Below are positions 32,683 through 43,973 of a stretch of DNA of 64,000 nucleotides, one piece after another. Position 1 is the stretch's first letter. Every line of letters begins with the position of its first letter. The notes beneath the pieces are model-generated. The model worked only from the letters and a program-made list of their open reading frames with translations. It made no database searches and was not told where the DNA came from. A program made the translations under genes and the position numbers. This DNA comes from Ilex aquifolium (Eukaryota; Streptophyta; Magnoliopsida; Aquifoliales; Aquifoliaceae): NCBI GenBank assembly GCA_951799425.1, contig OX637402.1, forward strand, positions 20,163,844-20,227,843, given 5' to 3'.

Positions 32683-34733
32683 AAGATAACTCCGTAGTAG
32701 CTCATAATCTTTTACAGCTTTTAATGGGGTTCTTCTTTGTTGGACTGAGAAAATGGTGCACGGTGTGCTTCTGAGGAAGTTCGTTCAGGGAGATTAGTTT
32801 GAACTTTGAACTCTGTCACGACTCTTACTAGACCAAGCCAGAAGCCAAATTACAAAAAAAAAAGAGTCAAGCTTCTAGAGAGAGAAGAGAAGAAAGTGTA
32901 GAGGACCTTGCCCCCACGCGCAATCAAAGAGCTAATGTACTCATCTACCGCGTCACCATTTCACCTACCTCTCTCCACTCCTACTCCTAGTTTCACTCTC
33001 CACATCCGCAGAATTCCCCACTTCCGAACACGTGCATTTTCAAAACATTAAAATTGTGTCATATCATCTTTGAACTTAAAATATAAAATTATAGAAATAT
33101 TCAATGTATTGATATCTAACAACTCTAAATGTATTGAAAAAATGTCACGTGATAAAAATTAAAGAAAGACAGGAAATAATCAGTCACAGTTATATTTGAA
33201 AAAAAGAAATAATTAATTGAAAGTTACCAATTAAATAATCATCGATGGAGGCAAAATCGTCGAAGACAGTTGCTATAAAAGGCATACAGTGGAGAAGACG
33301 AAGGACATATTCAAACCCCCACAAGTCCCACGATCTGGACATTTTTAGGAATAGTTTAGGAAGCAATTACTTCTACAATGAAGACTATTAATCCAATCTT
33401 TTTTTGTTACTGAAATCCTTTCCACTGAATTAATAAGAAATTCTCTTTTATTAGTTTCATATATTGTTTGATTGTCCGTTAAATTTCATCTAAGCAAGTC
33501 CTGAAACAAAATAGTTGAACTCATCATAAATAATCGCTTGAAAACTGTTTATCGATCGAATTTCCTCCATCGATAATAACTAATTTCAGTGCAACACTTT
33601 TGTATCAGAATCCAGACAACGAGGATCACACTTTCTCCCACACATAAGTGGGAAAAACACGACCCACGTCTTAACAAAATCAAATAAAAACCATATGATT
33701 GTACTAAAAAAAACATTAAAAAATTCAGAGATTTTTTTTTTCTATTACAATATCATTTACATGGGTTTATTGTATTCAAATGAGTGATACATGTTTGTTT
33801 GTTTCTATTAAAATAGTAACTCGACCCAGTTATTATTTATGTTAATTCCACTTTAATTGTTGTTCGTATTATGGGTCCTATGCAAAAAAATAACACCCCT
33901 AAACACTAGTCTAATAAAAAAAAAATTATCGCATGAGATATCTATTTATCTCTCCAAATGGTATTTTACACACCCATGTGATTTGTGTGGTTAGTCGAGT
34001 GTTTATAAGTGCTACAATGGACTCACAATGAATGAAATCAATAATGGGCATGATACCATATCTTATTGCCATATATGAACTATTTTCTCACTATTAACAG
34101 TCCTCCCCACTAAATAAATTTCTCATTATTGGCAACAATCTCATTTATAAGGGACAATATTAATCTTATTTCTCTTTTTTACTACAACATTCATATTTTT
34201 TTTTCTTTATTTATTCATTTTACAACACTCTTATTTCAAGTACAGTTACACATAAGGATAATAATCGAGCCTAGACACTTAGGTTTGACTCATTTTGATC
34301 TCGGTTTGTTTTTTAAATGAGTCAAGTTTGAATAATTTTTTAGACTTGACTCAAGTTCGCAAAACTTGGTTTGTTTATATGTAAAATAGTCAGCTACTCG
34401 GATTCAGCTCAGCTTAGACTCTTGAACAATTTTTTAAGATTATTTAGAAAAATGAGCTCGACAGACTCGACTCGAATTCTTAACGCTTGGCTCAATTACC
34501 AACCTTAGTATGCGAAATAGTTGGGTTAAAAGAGGAGTATTGGCATGAGTGGCCACTAATTAAACTCCCAGACAATAATTAAAAAAAAAAAGATTTAATA
34601 GAATTTGTACAATCTTTCTACGCGTGGATTATGATTTGGACCATGATGCCCACCCACCTCGAAGTTTCATGGTCAACTCCATTCGTCTTCCCAATATGCC
34701 ATCTTGGTCCTCCATGGACACTTTATTCACACC
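32683..34733. other. Intergenic, no gene recognised
   Basis: AT-rich sequence. A CTCGAG-type dispersed repeat (ACTCGACTCGAATTC-like) occupies about 34250-34510. Sequence from about 34600 onward is upstream of the first DUF569 gene. Confidence 0.45.
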
Positions 34734-35036
34734 TATATAACCCTAACCTTTTCAAGCCTTGCTTATTAAGACACAAAAACATGACCATATATATGGTGTA
34801 AAATCAACAACCAATTATACTCCTAGATATTTGTTTCTTCTTTGTTATCATCTCATTGCTTACTAACCCCTCTCTCTCTCTCTCTCTCTCTCTCTACACA
34901 CGCACACACACACACACGGGGTAAGAAAACAAATACCATGGACAAGGCCCTCTTTTTTTCTTTAGACCTCTTGTACTAAACTATACTTAAATAATCTTAT
35001 ACTATCTGATTCAATCTCTCTCTCTCTCTCTCTCTA
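34734..35036 (+). promoter_or_regulatory. DUF569 gene 1 promoter: TATA box and CT-rich leader
   Basis: TATATAA at 34734-34740 lies 324 bp before the ATG. The presumed leader contains a (CT)n tract at about 34870-34895, a following (CA)n run to 34917, and a second (CT)n tract at about 35015-35035. Pyrimidine-rich CT tracts are common in plant 5' leaders; a role here is inferred. Confidence 0.45.
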
Positions 35037-35063
35037 ATCACCTAAAGTTTATACCAATTGGTT

Positions 35064-35651
35064 ATGGAGTTCTTCAATAAGGCCAAGGCTGTCAAACTTC
35101 GAAGTCATCTTGACAAGTACCTAGTCGCCGACGATGACCAAGAAACCGTCCGGCAGAGCCGAAACAGCACGTCACGTAAATCTCGGTGGATCGTCGAGTT
35201 CGTCGATAGCAACAGCCACGTTATCCGTCTCAAAAGCTGCCATGGCCGATACCTCACCGCCTTCAAAGAGTCTTTCCTTCTAGGCATGACCGGAAACAAG
35301 GTAATTCAAACAGTTCCGGGGAAGACGAAGGACATGTTGATCGAGTGGCAGCCAATAAGAGATGGGTTTCAGGTGAAACTTAGGGCTTTTTGTGGGACTT
35401 ATTTACGTGGAAACGGAGGGCCACCGCCGTGGAGGAACTCGGTGACCCATGATAGCCCTCATGGTGGTTCAACACATAGTTGGATTTTGTGGCACTTGGA
35501 GAAAGTGGATGTGCCGGAAAATGAATCGTTGACGGATTATTTGTCGCTGATTTCGAGTTTTTCTTCTGTTTCCGGTGAACTTTCCGGTTTGGATTTGGGT
35601 TCGCCGGTGTCAACAGAGTCTAACGACTCCTCTTGGTCGTTTACGAAAAAG
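35064..35651 (+). CDS. DUF569 (fascin-like) protein, gene 1, first exon only
   Basis: The ATG at 35064 (MEFFNKAKAVKLRSH) opens 196 codons ending at AAG|GTATGT, a good phase-0 donor. The first ~145 residues form the DUF569 beta-trefoil, annotated as actin cross-linking or fascin-like: LRSHLDKYL, LKSCHGRYLTA, FLLGMTGNKVIQT, and the conserved GGPPPWRNSVTHD before a terminal SWILW motif. A Ser-rich linker follows. In gene 2 the corresponding exon is followed by a conserved second exon and a short third. Nothing like them is visible between 35652 and 37089. Without splicing, the frame reads into the intron and stops at 35792 with a low-complexity tail. Either gene 1 is 3'-truncated, or its exon splices to the phase-compatible gene 2 exon at 38074. 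The biochemical role of the family is not established. Confidence 0.82.
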
Positions 35652-37089
35652 GTATGTTCTCCACACTTGTTCTTGTTCAGTTGTTCCCCTAGAATTTTCT
35701 TTTTTTTTAAATTTTATTTTAAAATTTTAAAAATTATTAGAAAGACTTTACGTACGATACCCTTTAATAGCAAAATAAAGTTTAAGAGGTAAGTAATAGA
35801 CTACTAGCATGATTTCTATTTAAAGAGACTAATCCCGACTCAAGCCTTCCATATATTAATTTTTAGGATGAATATTTGTCAACGTTCTAAGTTTTATCTC
35901 TCATTTCTCCGTTGAAAAAAAAATATATACCAAATTCTATTCCGCCCACCTTACATATTGAAAGAGACAGAGACCACTAGTTGCAAAAGCATAAGAACTC
36001 AAATTTTCTCTTACTTCTTTTTTCTCGTGTCACACCATGCTAAGTGAATTTCATAACCAGTTAGGCCAGGAATAGGATAGCAGTGGCAAATGATTCAGCA
36101 TTTCCTTTTTGTCTTTTTGGTAAAAAGAAAATAAAATTGCCTTACCCTATTGCCCCAAATCTTGCCAATGTGGAGATTCAACTATGATGGTTTGGGAGGG
36201 AGAAAGGGCTAGACTAGTGTGGGATTCAATGAAGGAATGAGTGTGGGTATCCTGGAAAAGTGTGAGTTTCAATGTTAAATGAAATCTATTTTTCAATTTA
36301 GTAATTATAGTTGATTAAGTCTCCAGATTAAGACCTTAAATTAAAATTCAAATAACATTTTTAGTCAAAAAAAAAAAGATTAGAATTTTGATGCAAGGGG
36401 AAAGGGTTTTGGGGGAATTCGATTGAAACAGAGGGGTGGGGCTACAGAGAAAGGAGAAGAAGCCGTGGAGCTCATTCCTATTCTCACCCCTACCAGGAGT
36501 GTTCAGATCAATTTATGCGCACCTTGACTAAGAGCAATGCTACTTAGACTTCAAAAATTACTATCATTTGGTGATTCTATTAATCACTGTTATTGATTTA
36601 ATTGTGGGTCCCAATATTTATTGGAATTCACTATCTATTCAATGGTTGAGATTGATGGAGTCAACAAATAATGTCAACTTTTAGAGTCTAAATAGCATTT
36701 TTTTTTCTTGACTAATTTTCTTCTTAATCTAGTTAAAAATAAATTATTCATGTCGGGACTATAGAATTCATTAGGATAATTTTAAAAAATATTGTTGCAT
36801 GCACGCGTAAGCTAAACCCGTAAACCGTGTGTTGTGTCCCTTTTTCTGTTACTTTTTTAAAGCAAAACCGTGTTGTATGAGCCAAAAGCCATTAACGAGT
36901 GAGCTATGAAAACACACAAACCTCAAATCTCACATCATCTATTTATCTTGTCCGAAACGACCTGCACAGAGTCCACTTCATTTGCTCACTCTACATTTGC
37001 TTTTTCTCAAAAACTCATCAAACACGTTGCTTTTTCCATTTTGTTAACTCAAAAAGTCAAAGAAGAGCCCTCTGAACTCACGGACTGCA
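35652..37089. other. Region between DUF569 genes 1 and 2
   Basis: I find no exon homologous to gene 2 exons 2 or 3. A MITE lies at 36530-36700. The last 180 bp are the probable promoter and leader of gene 2. Confidence 0.5.
36530..36700. mobile_element. MITE, about 170 bp
   Basis: AGAGCAATGCTACTTAGACT at the left is mirrored by AGAGTCTAAATAGCATT at the right. No coding capacity. The AGAGCAATG terminus is shared with sequence in the GST copy 5 intron. Confidence 0.65.
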
Positions 37090-39664
37090 ATGGATCTCTT
37101 CCACAACGCCACCGCTGTGCGCCTCCGCAGCCACCATGACAAGTACTTAACCGCCGAGCAAGACGAAGAATCAATCACCCAAGACCGGAACGGCTCCTCA
37201 AAGAAAGCACGTTGGACTGTTGAGTTCGTTGAAAATTCGGATACAATGTTAATCCGCCTCAAGAGCTGCTACAACAAGTACCTCACTGCTTCAAACCATC
37301 CTTTCCTTCTCGGCATGACTGGCCGGAAAGTGATTCAGACCCTTCCTAGCCGGCTCGACTCTTCCGTCGAGTGGGAACCCATCAGAGAAGGTAATTGTGT
37401 TAGGCTTAAGACTCGGTACGGCCAGTTCCTCCGTGCCAATGGTGGTCTACCGCCGTGGAGGAACTCAGTGACCCATGATATTCCTCACCGCACTGCTACT
37501 CAAGATTGGATCCTCTGGGAAGTTGATGTGGTTGAAATTCTTGTTCAGCCCCTTTTGCTGAAATTGGTTCCTCATTCAGATTCGTTTGCCTCAGAATCAA
37601 GCTCTCCTTCAACTCATTCTACCAAGTCTGCTAGTTTTTCCAGAAACGAGGTTTGATTTCAGTTCCCAAAATTGCTGATTATAGATTTTCTTTGTTGTTT
37701 GGCAGCTCTATGAAATTCATACCCATGTTTTGGAATTTGAATTGGAGGACAGAAAACCCAAATTTTCAAAATTTGAAGTAATGCGGCTTTCGATTCTAAT
37801 TCCTGGGCATGAATTTCATGCTGACAGAGTATAAATATTTATTTGTGTAATTATTGGTTTTGATTACTGTTTGGCAGCTCTATGAAGTCCATACCCATGT
37901 TTTGGAATTCGAATTGGAGGGAAGAAAAATGAGTTCTTAGTATAGGGACTGATACAGATTTCCATTCTAATTCCAAGGCATGAACTTCATACTGCCAAAC
38001 GCAGTAGAAATGTTCAGATTGTGTTATTATGGGATTTGATTTTGTATTTTTTGTTGTTCTTTTTTGAATGCAGTCGGGTGATTCTCTTATTGATTCGCCG
38101 CCGAAAGTGGGGGATGGTAGGACTATATATTATAATGTTGCAGATGAATTTGGGGTTGTGGATGAGGGGATGGAAGGGCTTCGTGTTAAGTTTAAGGGGA
38201 ATGGGGTTGAGGAATTGACCAGGAGGTTGGAGGAAGAAACAGGGCTTGATAACATTGTTGTGTGCTCGCCCAGTCCATTGAATGGGAAGCTTTATCCCCT
38301 TCGATTGCAGCTTCCTCCGAATAATGTGACTATGCATGTTGTTGTGGTTCAATCTTCTTCAAAAGGTGAGCTTTTGCTTTGAGCTTCTATGATAATTTGT
38401 TGTCTCTGTGATACTTGTGTTGGTTGTGTGACATGGAATGCATTTGTATTGACAATTCATTTGTGGTTATCGTGATTAATTTAAAAACTTCAATGATAGC
38501 AGCAGGTCAATTATGCTGCATGATGATATTGTAGTCGTGAACTTATTACTGGGTTTTTGAACTTTTTGTTGGTAAAGAAACTGAATATCATTGGTAGGAA
38601 AGTGTAGTGCTATTACAAGAAAGAGGAAAGAATAGGAACAAAGCCTCTTACGAAGAATTTCAAAGCACGAAAAGATTTACTTTGTAACTTTGGCTTTTTA
38701 TTTTTGATGTTCTCTATTGTACTGTCACATCTGAGCCCTGGTGGTGTTATTATTCAATCTAATGACTAGGGGTCCCAGCATTTCAGACTTCTGAGTTTAA
38801 TAGAGGGGAAACTTGGTTAATCTTTCTATCAGCTTTTGACATGCTCATTGTTCCTTTTGCAGCTTAACCTTTGAGGAGAGAAGTATAATGGAGTTCATAT
38901 ATTCGTATCTGATAAATGTACTGGAAAAAGAGAGATGTGAATCAAGTTTACCCCAGATGGTTACATGTGTCATCCATATTTTTCAATTAATAATTTACAA
39001 GAAGCAGTATGCGTCTTTAAGCAAACTAGCATAGACCCGATAAGCGTGATGGAATGCACTACTGTCCTGGGTTATAAATTACAAGGGTGCTAATTGAGGG
39101 AATATAGTAGGCGTTGTGCATTGTGCATTCAACTGATCGTATCTAGGAATTTAGGAGCATGCTTACGCAGTTTTATATCACCTATGGATCACTTTTGGCC
39201 ATATTGATAAAAGGATCGTGAATTCCTAATTAAATGGATAGAAGCATTTGATCGCTCAGTTTAATTTTTGTGTGACCTTTAATGGTTGGTAATTAGATCA
39301 TTTTTTGTATTGATTTGTGTTGCTTTTCAAGGATGATGGAGGCTGGAAGTAATTCTTTTTAATCTTATAAATTGCCTTCTGCTTCATAATGATTGCCAGC
39401 GTTCTGCTTGGTTAGGCTTGTGTGAGCTTCAATGTGCTCCTTGTTGGATAAGTGTTTCTTGAAGTATTTTAAACTTGGAAGAACAATCACTGAAGAAACT
39501 CTCGACTCATTTACAATTCATTTTCTGTGTTGTGCTCATTTTTTCAGTTCGCATTTATATGTATGACATGATTGCATTATCCAAAATTCTTTTGATTAGC
39601 TTCACCTTCTTTTTTTGGTGTATCAGTGGCTAGAGAATTTGCGAATTCAGTAACGCCATTATGA
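37090..39664 (+). CDS. DUF569 (fascin-like) protein, gene 2
   Basis: Three exons, 37090-37650, 38074-38365 and 39627-39664, give 296 residues with consistent phases (0, then 1). Exon 1 is the DUF569 trefoil: LRSHHDKYL, LKSCYNKYLTAS, FLLGMTGRKVIQT, GGLPPWRNSVTHD. Exon 2 encodes a conserved C-terminal module (GRTIYYNVADEFG, GNGVEELTRRL, LNGKLYPLRLQLPPN). Exon 3 adds VAREFANSVTPL and the stop. Length and architecture match single-trefoil DUF569 proteins of about 280-300 residues. Intron 1 holds two related MITEs; intron 2 is about 1.26 kb. Exon 3 lies at the start of a 68-bp tandem duplication. It is a tandem duplicate of gene 1. Exon 3 rests on splice sites and fit to the family, not on transcripts. 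Confidence 0.85.
37696..37829. mobile_element. MITE copy A in DUF569 gene 2 intron 1
   Basis: GTTTGGCAGCTCTATGAAAT is mirrored by the complement of GAATTTCATGCTGACAGAG. It is closely related to the next MITE (GCAGCTCTATGAA...CATACCCATGTTTTGGAA is shared). Confidence 0.65.
37869..38000. mobile_element. MITE copy B in DUF569 gene 2 intron 1
   Basis: GTTTGGCAGCTCTATGAAGT at the left; the complement of the right end is GTTTGGCAGTATGAAGTTCA, giving clear terminal inverted repeats of about 38 bp. It ends only 73 bp before exon 2. Confidence 0.75.
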
Positions 39665-39776
39665 CATGCATGGAGAAGACATCTCAGTTTTGCTTACACG
39701 ACAACCCCGCAAATTCAGTAATGCCATTATGACATGCATGGAGAAGACATCTCAGTTTTGCTTACACGACAACCCC
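39641..39776. repeat. 68-bp tandem duplication covering the DUF569 gene 2 stop codon
   Basis: Units 39641-39708 and 39709-39776 differ at only a few bases. Each contains AATTCAGTAA(C/T)GCCATTATGA, so the last codons and the stop are present twice. The first copy is used by the predicted exon 3. Confidence 0.88.
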
Positions 39777-40889
39777 ACAAGCTGTATGTTTTGTGACATT
39801 CTGCTTCTAGCGCTCGTTATACTTGCGGGAAACACCAAGGAATCAGATTGAGAGGCTTGCACCTACTAGTCTCATGGAGGGCTTCCACAACTGATTTTGT
39901 TAGGAAGTTTCTGGTTTGATCCCCTACCCGTTTATTTTTTTCTCAAGGGGCTTGTAAAACTGATTACCCTGTAAATCCTTTTGTGAACTTCTTAATTCTA
40001 TAGACTCAATTGTTGGATCTCTCTCTCTCTCTCACACACACACTCTGCTGGTGCTGTATGTAAAACCAGGTATTCACATTTGAAGATTCCTAGTTGCTGT
40101 GGTCGTATCGATTTCATCTTGCAGATTCTATCTTCAACTCTTTAATTGTTCAAATTTCCAAATATTCAGCTCATTGTGACAGCAATGGCTCAAGAGAAAA
40201 TAAGCCAAACAGGCAGCCTGGAGAGAGAAATCAGATAAAACATATACTTGAAGACTGGAATCGTCTGTGGAAATTCTGTACAGAATAATCCAACAACGAG
40301 AGAATGATCCAGCATATGCCATTGCTAATGATGCCCTTCAACATTCTCATTTTTGCAGGAATCTGAGGTTTACAGTGACATTCTACGGACAAAAGACGAC
40401 CACATTTCTTGACTTTCTAATTACCTATTGTTCAGAATTCCTATGCTGTCTCACATCCCTCACTGTTTATGGCGTAGGAAGTGTTAATGCAAGGCGAAAA
40501 ATCCGAGCAACCATAGTGAAAACAATAAGACCACTTGTGCATCTGCAAGACCAAACACGATCCTGAAGATTTTCCGACGTAATCCTTCCGATGCTTATGT
40601 TGGTATACGATATTGAACAAACTATCAAGTAAGAGGTGGCTCATTCTCGTGTACTTTTGTCAATGCGTAGTGTTACATTTACATAAGGTTTGCGGTCATA
40701 CCAACACTAATTCACCGGATTCCATCAATTAAACGTGTTTGGACGAGAATAGTACTAAGATTGGTGGTTCCCTAAGAAGTCCCTTTTTTAAAAATAAATA
40801 AATAAATCCACGAGTAAAAGGGTATTAAATCACTGCATGCTGTCGATTCTGTTGTTATGGATCGTTTTCAAGTCCAAACTAAATTAAAC
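39777..40889. other. DUF569 gene 2 3' flank, no further gene recognised
   Basis: Probable 3' untranslated sequence and intergenic DNA. A short in-frame stretch after a TTTTTGCAG acceptor at about 40352-40360 (ESEVYSDIL) could be an unannotated terminal exon, but nothing links it to a gene. Confidence 0.4.
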
Positions 40890-41310
40890 AAAATCAAGTC
40901 TTATGTCCCAATCATTTGGGGTCGTCTATATGAGTCCGTTTTCGCCATTCATTTCGATCTTACGCTATACACTCATTTAAGTTAAATATTTTTATATTTT
41001 TTCTTATTATTTCGTTCAATGTTAATTTAGGTCTACCCCTACTTTTAGTACCATTAAGAGAAACTCTCATTTTTTCAAACCGATGCCTCTATCGCGTTCC
41101 ATTAAACATGACCAAACCATCTTAATCTATTTTCTCTTAACTTATCCTCAATTGGAGCTACTCCTACCATTTTTCTAATACGGTCATTTCGTATTCTATC
41201 ATTTCTAATTTTTCACACACATTCACCTTAGCATTCTCATTTCCGTTATACTCATTTTGTTACTATATTGTTTCCTAATTGCCCAACATTCTATCCCAAC
41301 CCTTTAGAAT
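40890..41310 (-). pseudogene. Degenerate RTE-type LINE reverse-transcriptase 3' fragment
   Basis: The minus strand encodes, with many stops and frameshifts, the recognisable end of plant RTE/non-LTR polyproteins: ECWAIRKQ, TEMRMLR, the [15 protein letters not shown]-like block, and the terminal block whose plus strand reads TCCCAATCATTTGGGGTCG. Upstream endonuclease and polymerase parts are absent: a 5'-truncated, old copy. Confidence 0.7.
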
Positions 41311-41974
41311 CCCAGATATATTAGAGGTAAGAAACGTAAAAGAAAATAAGACACGAAATATTACTTGGTTCGGCACGTCTAGGATTACAGACCAACCATC
41401 CTAAGAGTTATGTCGATGTAGATTTATTGGTAATTGATTATAAAAGACTCAACCCTATTAACACACTCACTTATCATCATATATAATTATTCAGAGTATG
41501 TAGTGATGGATCCAAAGAGATAATATCCAATCTCTCTAATAGTTAACATCAAGTTAAGGGTCACAAAGCTCCAAATTAAAGGTCAAGAGATATCGAATCA
41601 TACATACGCCAAGGCATTTTGAAATTCCATCTTACCATCATCGACCCATAAATAAAAAGATAAATTTTGCAATTAGTCCTTAAACTTTACTTCATATTTA
41701 AAAATGATCCTTGAACTTTTGATTGTTTAAATTTAGTCCCTCAACTATAAGGATCGTCGTCGAAGAAGCCTCAGTTTATTGCATTCCATTCATCAGCCAG
41801 ATGGAAGAAGATCCATCTTGAAGCTTCCAAACAAACTGCCAAACTGGTAACCCTAAAAAATTGCAATTCTGTACACTCCACACTTTTCTCAACTTCTTCC
41901 TCTTTCAGTATACATGTCGCCTTTGCCTACACTCCAACTCCAACTCCAACTCCTACTCCAACTTGCTGAGCCAC

Positions 41975-41978
<4 letters not shown>
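41311..41978. other. Intergenic, unclassified repeat-like sequence
   Basis: No gene. The 41640-41750 stretch (TTAGTCCTTAAACTTTA, TTTAGTCCCTCAACTATA) has the look of old plant MITE arms. Confidence 0.35.

Positions 41979-42057
<79 letters not shown>
41979..42057. repeat. (GA)n microsatellite, about 39 repeats
   Basis: A nearly pure GA tract of 79 bp. It keeps all frames open (Arg/Glu on one strand, Ser/Leu on the other), so open frames through it are artefacts. Confidence 0.95.
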
Positions 42058-42061
<4 letters not shown>

Positions 42062-43779
42062 CAAATATGCAATCATTCAAAGCCCTGGACAGAGAGTGCA
42101 TCCCTGTCAATTTAGCTTAATGAACTCAACATCTGTGTATTTAGCAGGAAATTCAACAACCATCTTGAATCCAAAAGAAATAATTAGGCCAAGGGCTCTC
42201 AATTTTTGATACGACTCATTATTCCTACACAAAATCGATACAGAATTAATGAGTAAAAGATTCGGATGAAAAAAAGTGAACTCGTTAGATCTATTTAATG
42301 AATGGGTCGATACGAAGTCAGCTTAACACGACATGAACCGATTAAATATGTTTTACACTCGACTGACATATGACACGACACAAATCCAACAATACAAAAC
42401 ATATATGGGTCAAGAATGAGTTAAACAAATTTTGACATGAACTCGATACGATACGATTTATTGACACTCGTAAGATAGCTGAAAATAAGATATTTACCGT
42501 GACAATAGGCATGACTCAAGAAAGCTATTTTTTAATCAGTTTGGCAGTTTGTTTGGAAGGCTTCAAAAAGGATCTTCCACTTTGGCAAAGGAAGGGAATG
42601 CAATAACTTCAGACTTCTTAGACAATGATCCATCGGACTTTTGCAAGGCAGAAACCTTGGCTAGAGCCTAGCTCCTACCTTCTCTTCTCAATTTGATCTT
42701 TGGAAGGTGAGTTTTTTTTTATAGGTTGATGACAGTGAAAGGGAAGGGAATAGAGGAATACGATTCGATTCCCTGATGGAAAAATAGAAGCACAAGCACC
42801 CCTTAAAGTGGTGTGATAATATAGTTTAAGAGTGGCATTCATCCCGTGACTCATCCTGTGACGCAATCTTATATCTAAATCTGTCAACCGTGTCGCGTGA
42901 GGTGTGTTTGTGTCGAATCTTATCGGATTCGTGTCAAAAAATACTCTACTCATATCCAATTCGTTTATTAATTCGTGTCTAACGAACCGTATCATATCGG
43001 ATTCGTGTTATGTATGAATCGTGTATAACCTGTATATAAACGGGTCGGGTCGTGTATTTCTTTTGATTAGTCTCACGTTTTCACTTATACCTGTTTCGTT
43101 TATTAATCGTGTCATATTGGATTCACTCATTTATGAAACGAATGGTTTAAAAAAGACTCAAACCCTCTAATTTCGTGTCGTGTTAACAGATCGTGTAATA
43201 TTTTGACGCTCCTACTTATATCACGTGGAGTGCTCGGTAAATTTGAGCTTTGTACTTTTATTATGCTATTCATTTTAAAGTCGTGTATGTCTAGTTCAAA
43301 AAACAAAATGTTGTACTATACAAGGTCAAAATATTATGAACAATATTAAAAACGTTGACGATAAAAAGGCGAGAGTGATGAGAGAAATCCTCTACAATCC
43401 CACATCATTTTGGTCGGGACAAACAAAAATGTTTTGGGTTCATGGGAAGTAGTTTGTGCTGACTCAAACCTACGTTGCTGGGAAAAATATGTGCGATGTG
43501 CTTGTTAAATTTGAGTTTTGTATCTAACCCACTGTCATCACTAGTCATAAAATTCCATTTATTTTATACTTTATTATATAGATACTTGATCATATCCCTT
43601 TCATACTTCTGTTTAAAGTATTTGTTTAAATGCAAATACTCAAGGAGTCATCACTACAGTAAGGAATAGTAAATGTCCTTGAACTTTGGATTCAATATAA
43701 TTCTCAATCAAATCTTTTGATCCCATATCATCAAGTTGATCGCCAAATTCTGCTACTTTCCTAAACCATGTCATCCATG
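42058..43779. other. Intergenic with two 'acacgac' dispersed repeats
   Basis: Sequences at about 42200-42480 and 42840-43215 share ACACGACA/TGTCGTGT and TCGGATTCGTGTC-type words and are partly inverted relative to each other. No gene is recognised. Confidence 0.4.
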
Positions 43780-43792
43780 CTATCCTCAAATA

Positions 43793-43960
43793 AAAAAAAA
43801 GTATACTCGGTGTATGAGGCTTTCGTAATTGTAAGATTTCGGAAGAGTTAAATGTACGCAGTCTTACCCTTTGTAAGCAGAGAGACTGTTTCTGCGATTC
43901 GAACTCGTAACTTTCAGGTCACAATGAAGCAATATTATTGTTGCACCAAGGCCGCCCATA
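43793..43960 (-). mobile_element. tRNA-derived SINE, Au type, 168 bp
   Basis: On the minus strand it starts TATGGGCGGCCTTGGTGCAA, has a polymerase III B-box-like GAGTTCGAATCGC, continues CAGAAACAGTCTCTCTGC and ends in a T run. This matches the Au SINE consensus as I remember it. A 13-bp target duplication with one mismatch flanks it: CTATCCTCAAATA (43780-43792) and CTATCATCAAATA (43961-43973). Non-coding and probably inactive. Confidence 0.8.
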
Positions 43961-43973
43961 CTATCATCAAATA

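Noticed and set aside
35652-35792. Read-through extension of DUF569 gene 1
   Set aside because: A consensus GTATGT donor precedes it and the added residues are low-complexity Phe/Lys from intron-like AT sequence.
40267-40566. 99-codon open frame downstream of DUF569 gene 2
   Set aside because: No homology recognised; contains apparent splice-like signals but no linked exons.
41861-42120. Arg/Glu- and Ser/Leu-repeat ORFs
   Set aside because: Produced by the (GA)n microsatellite.
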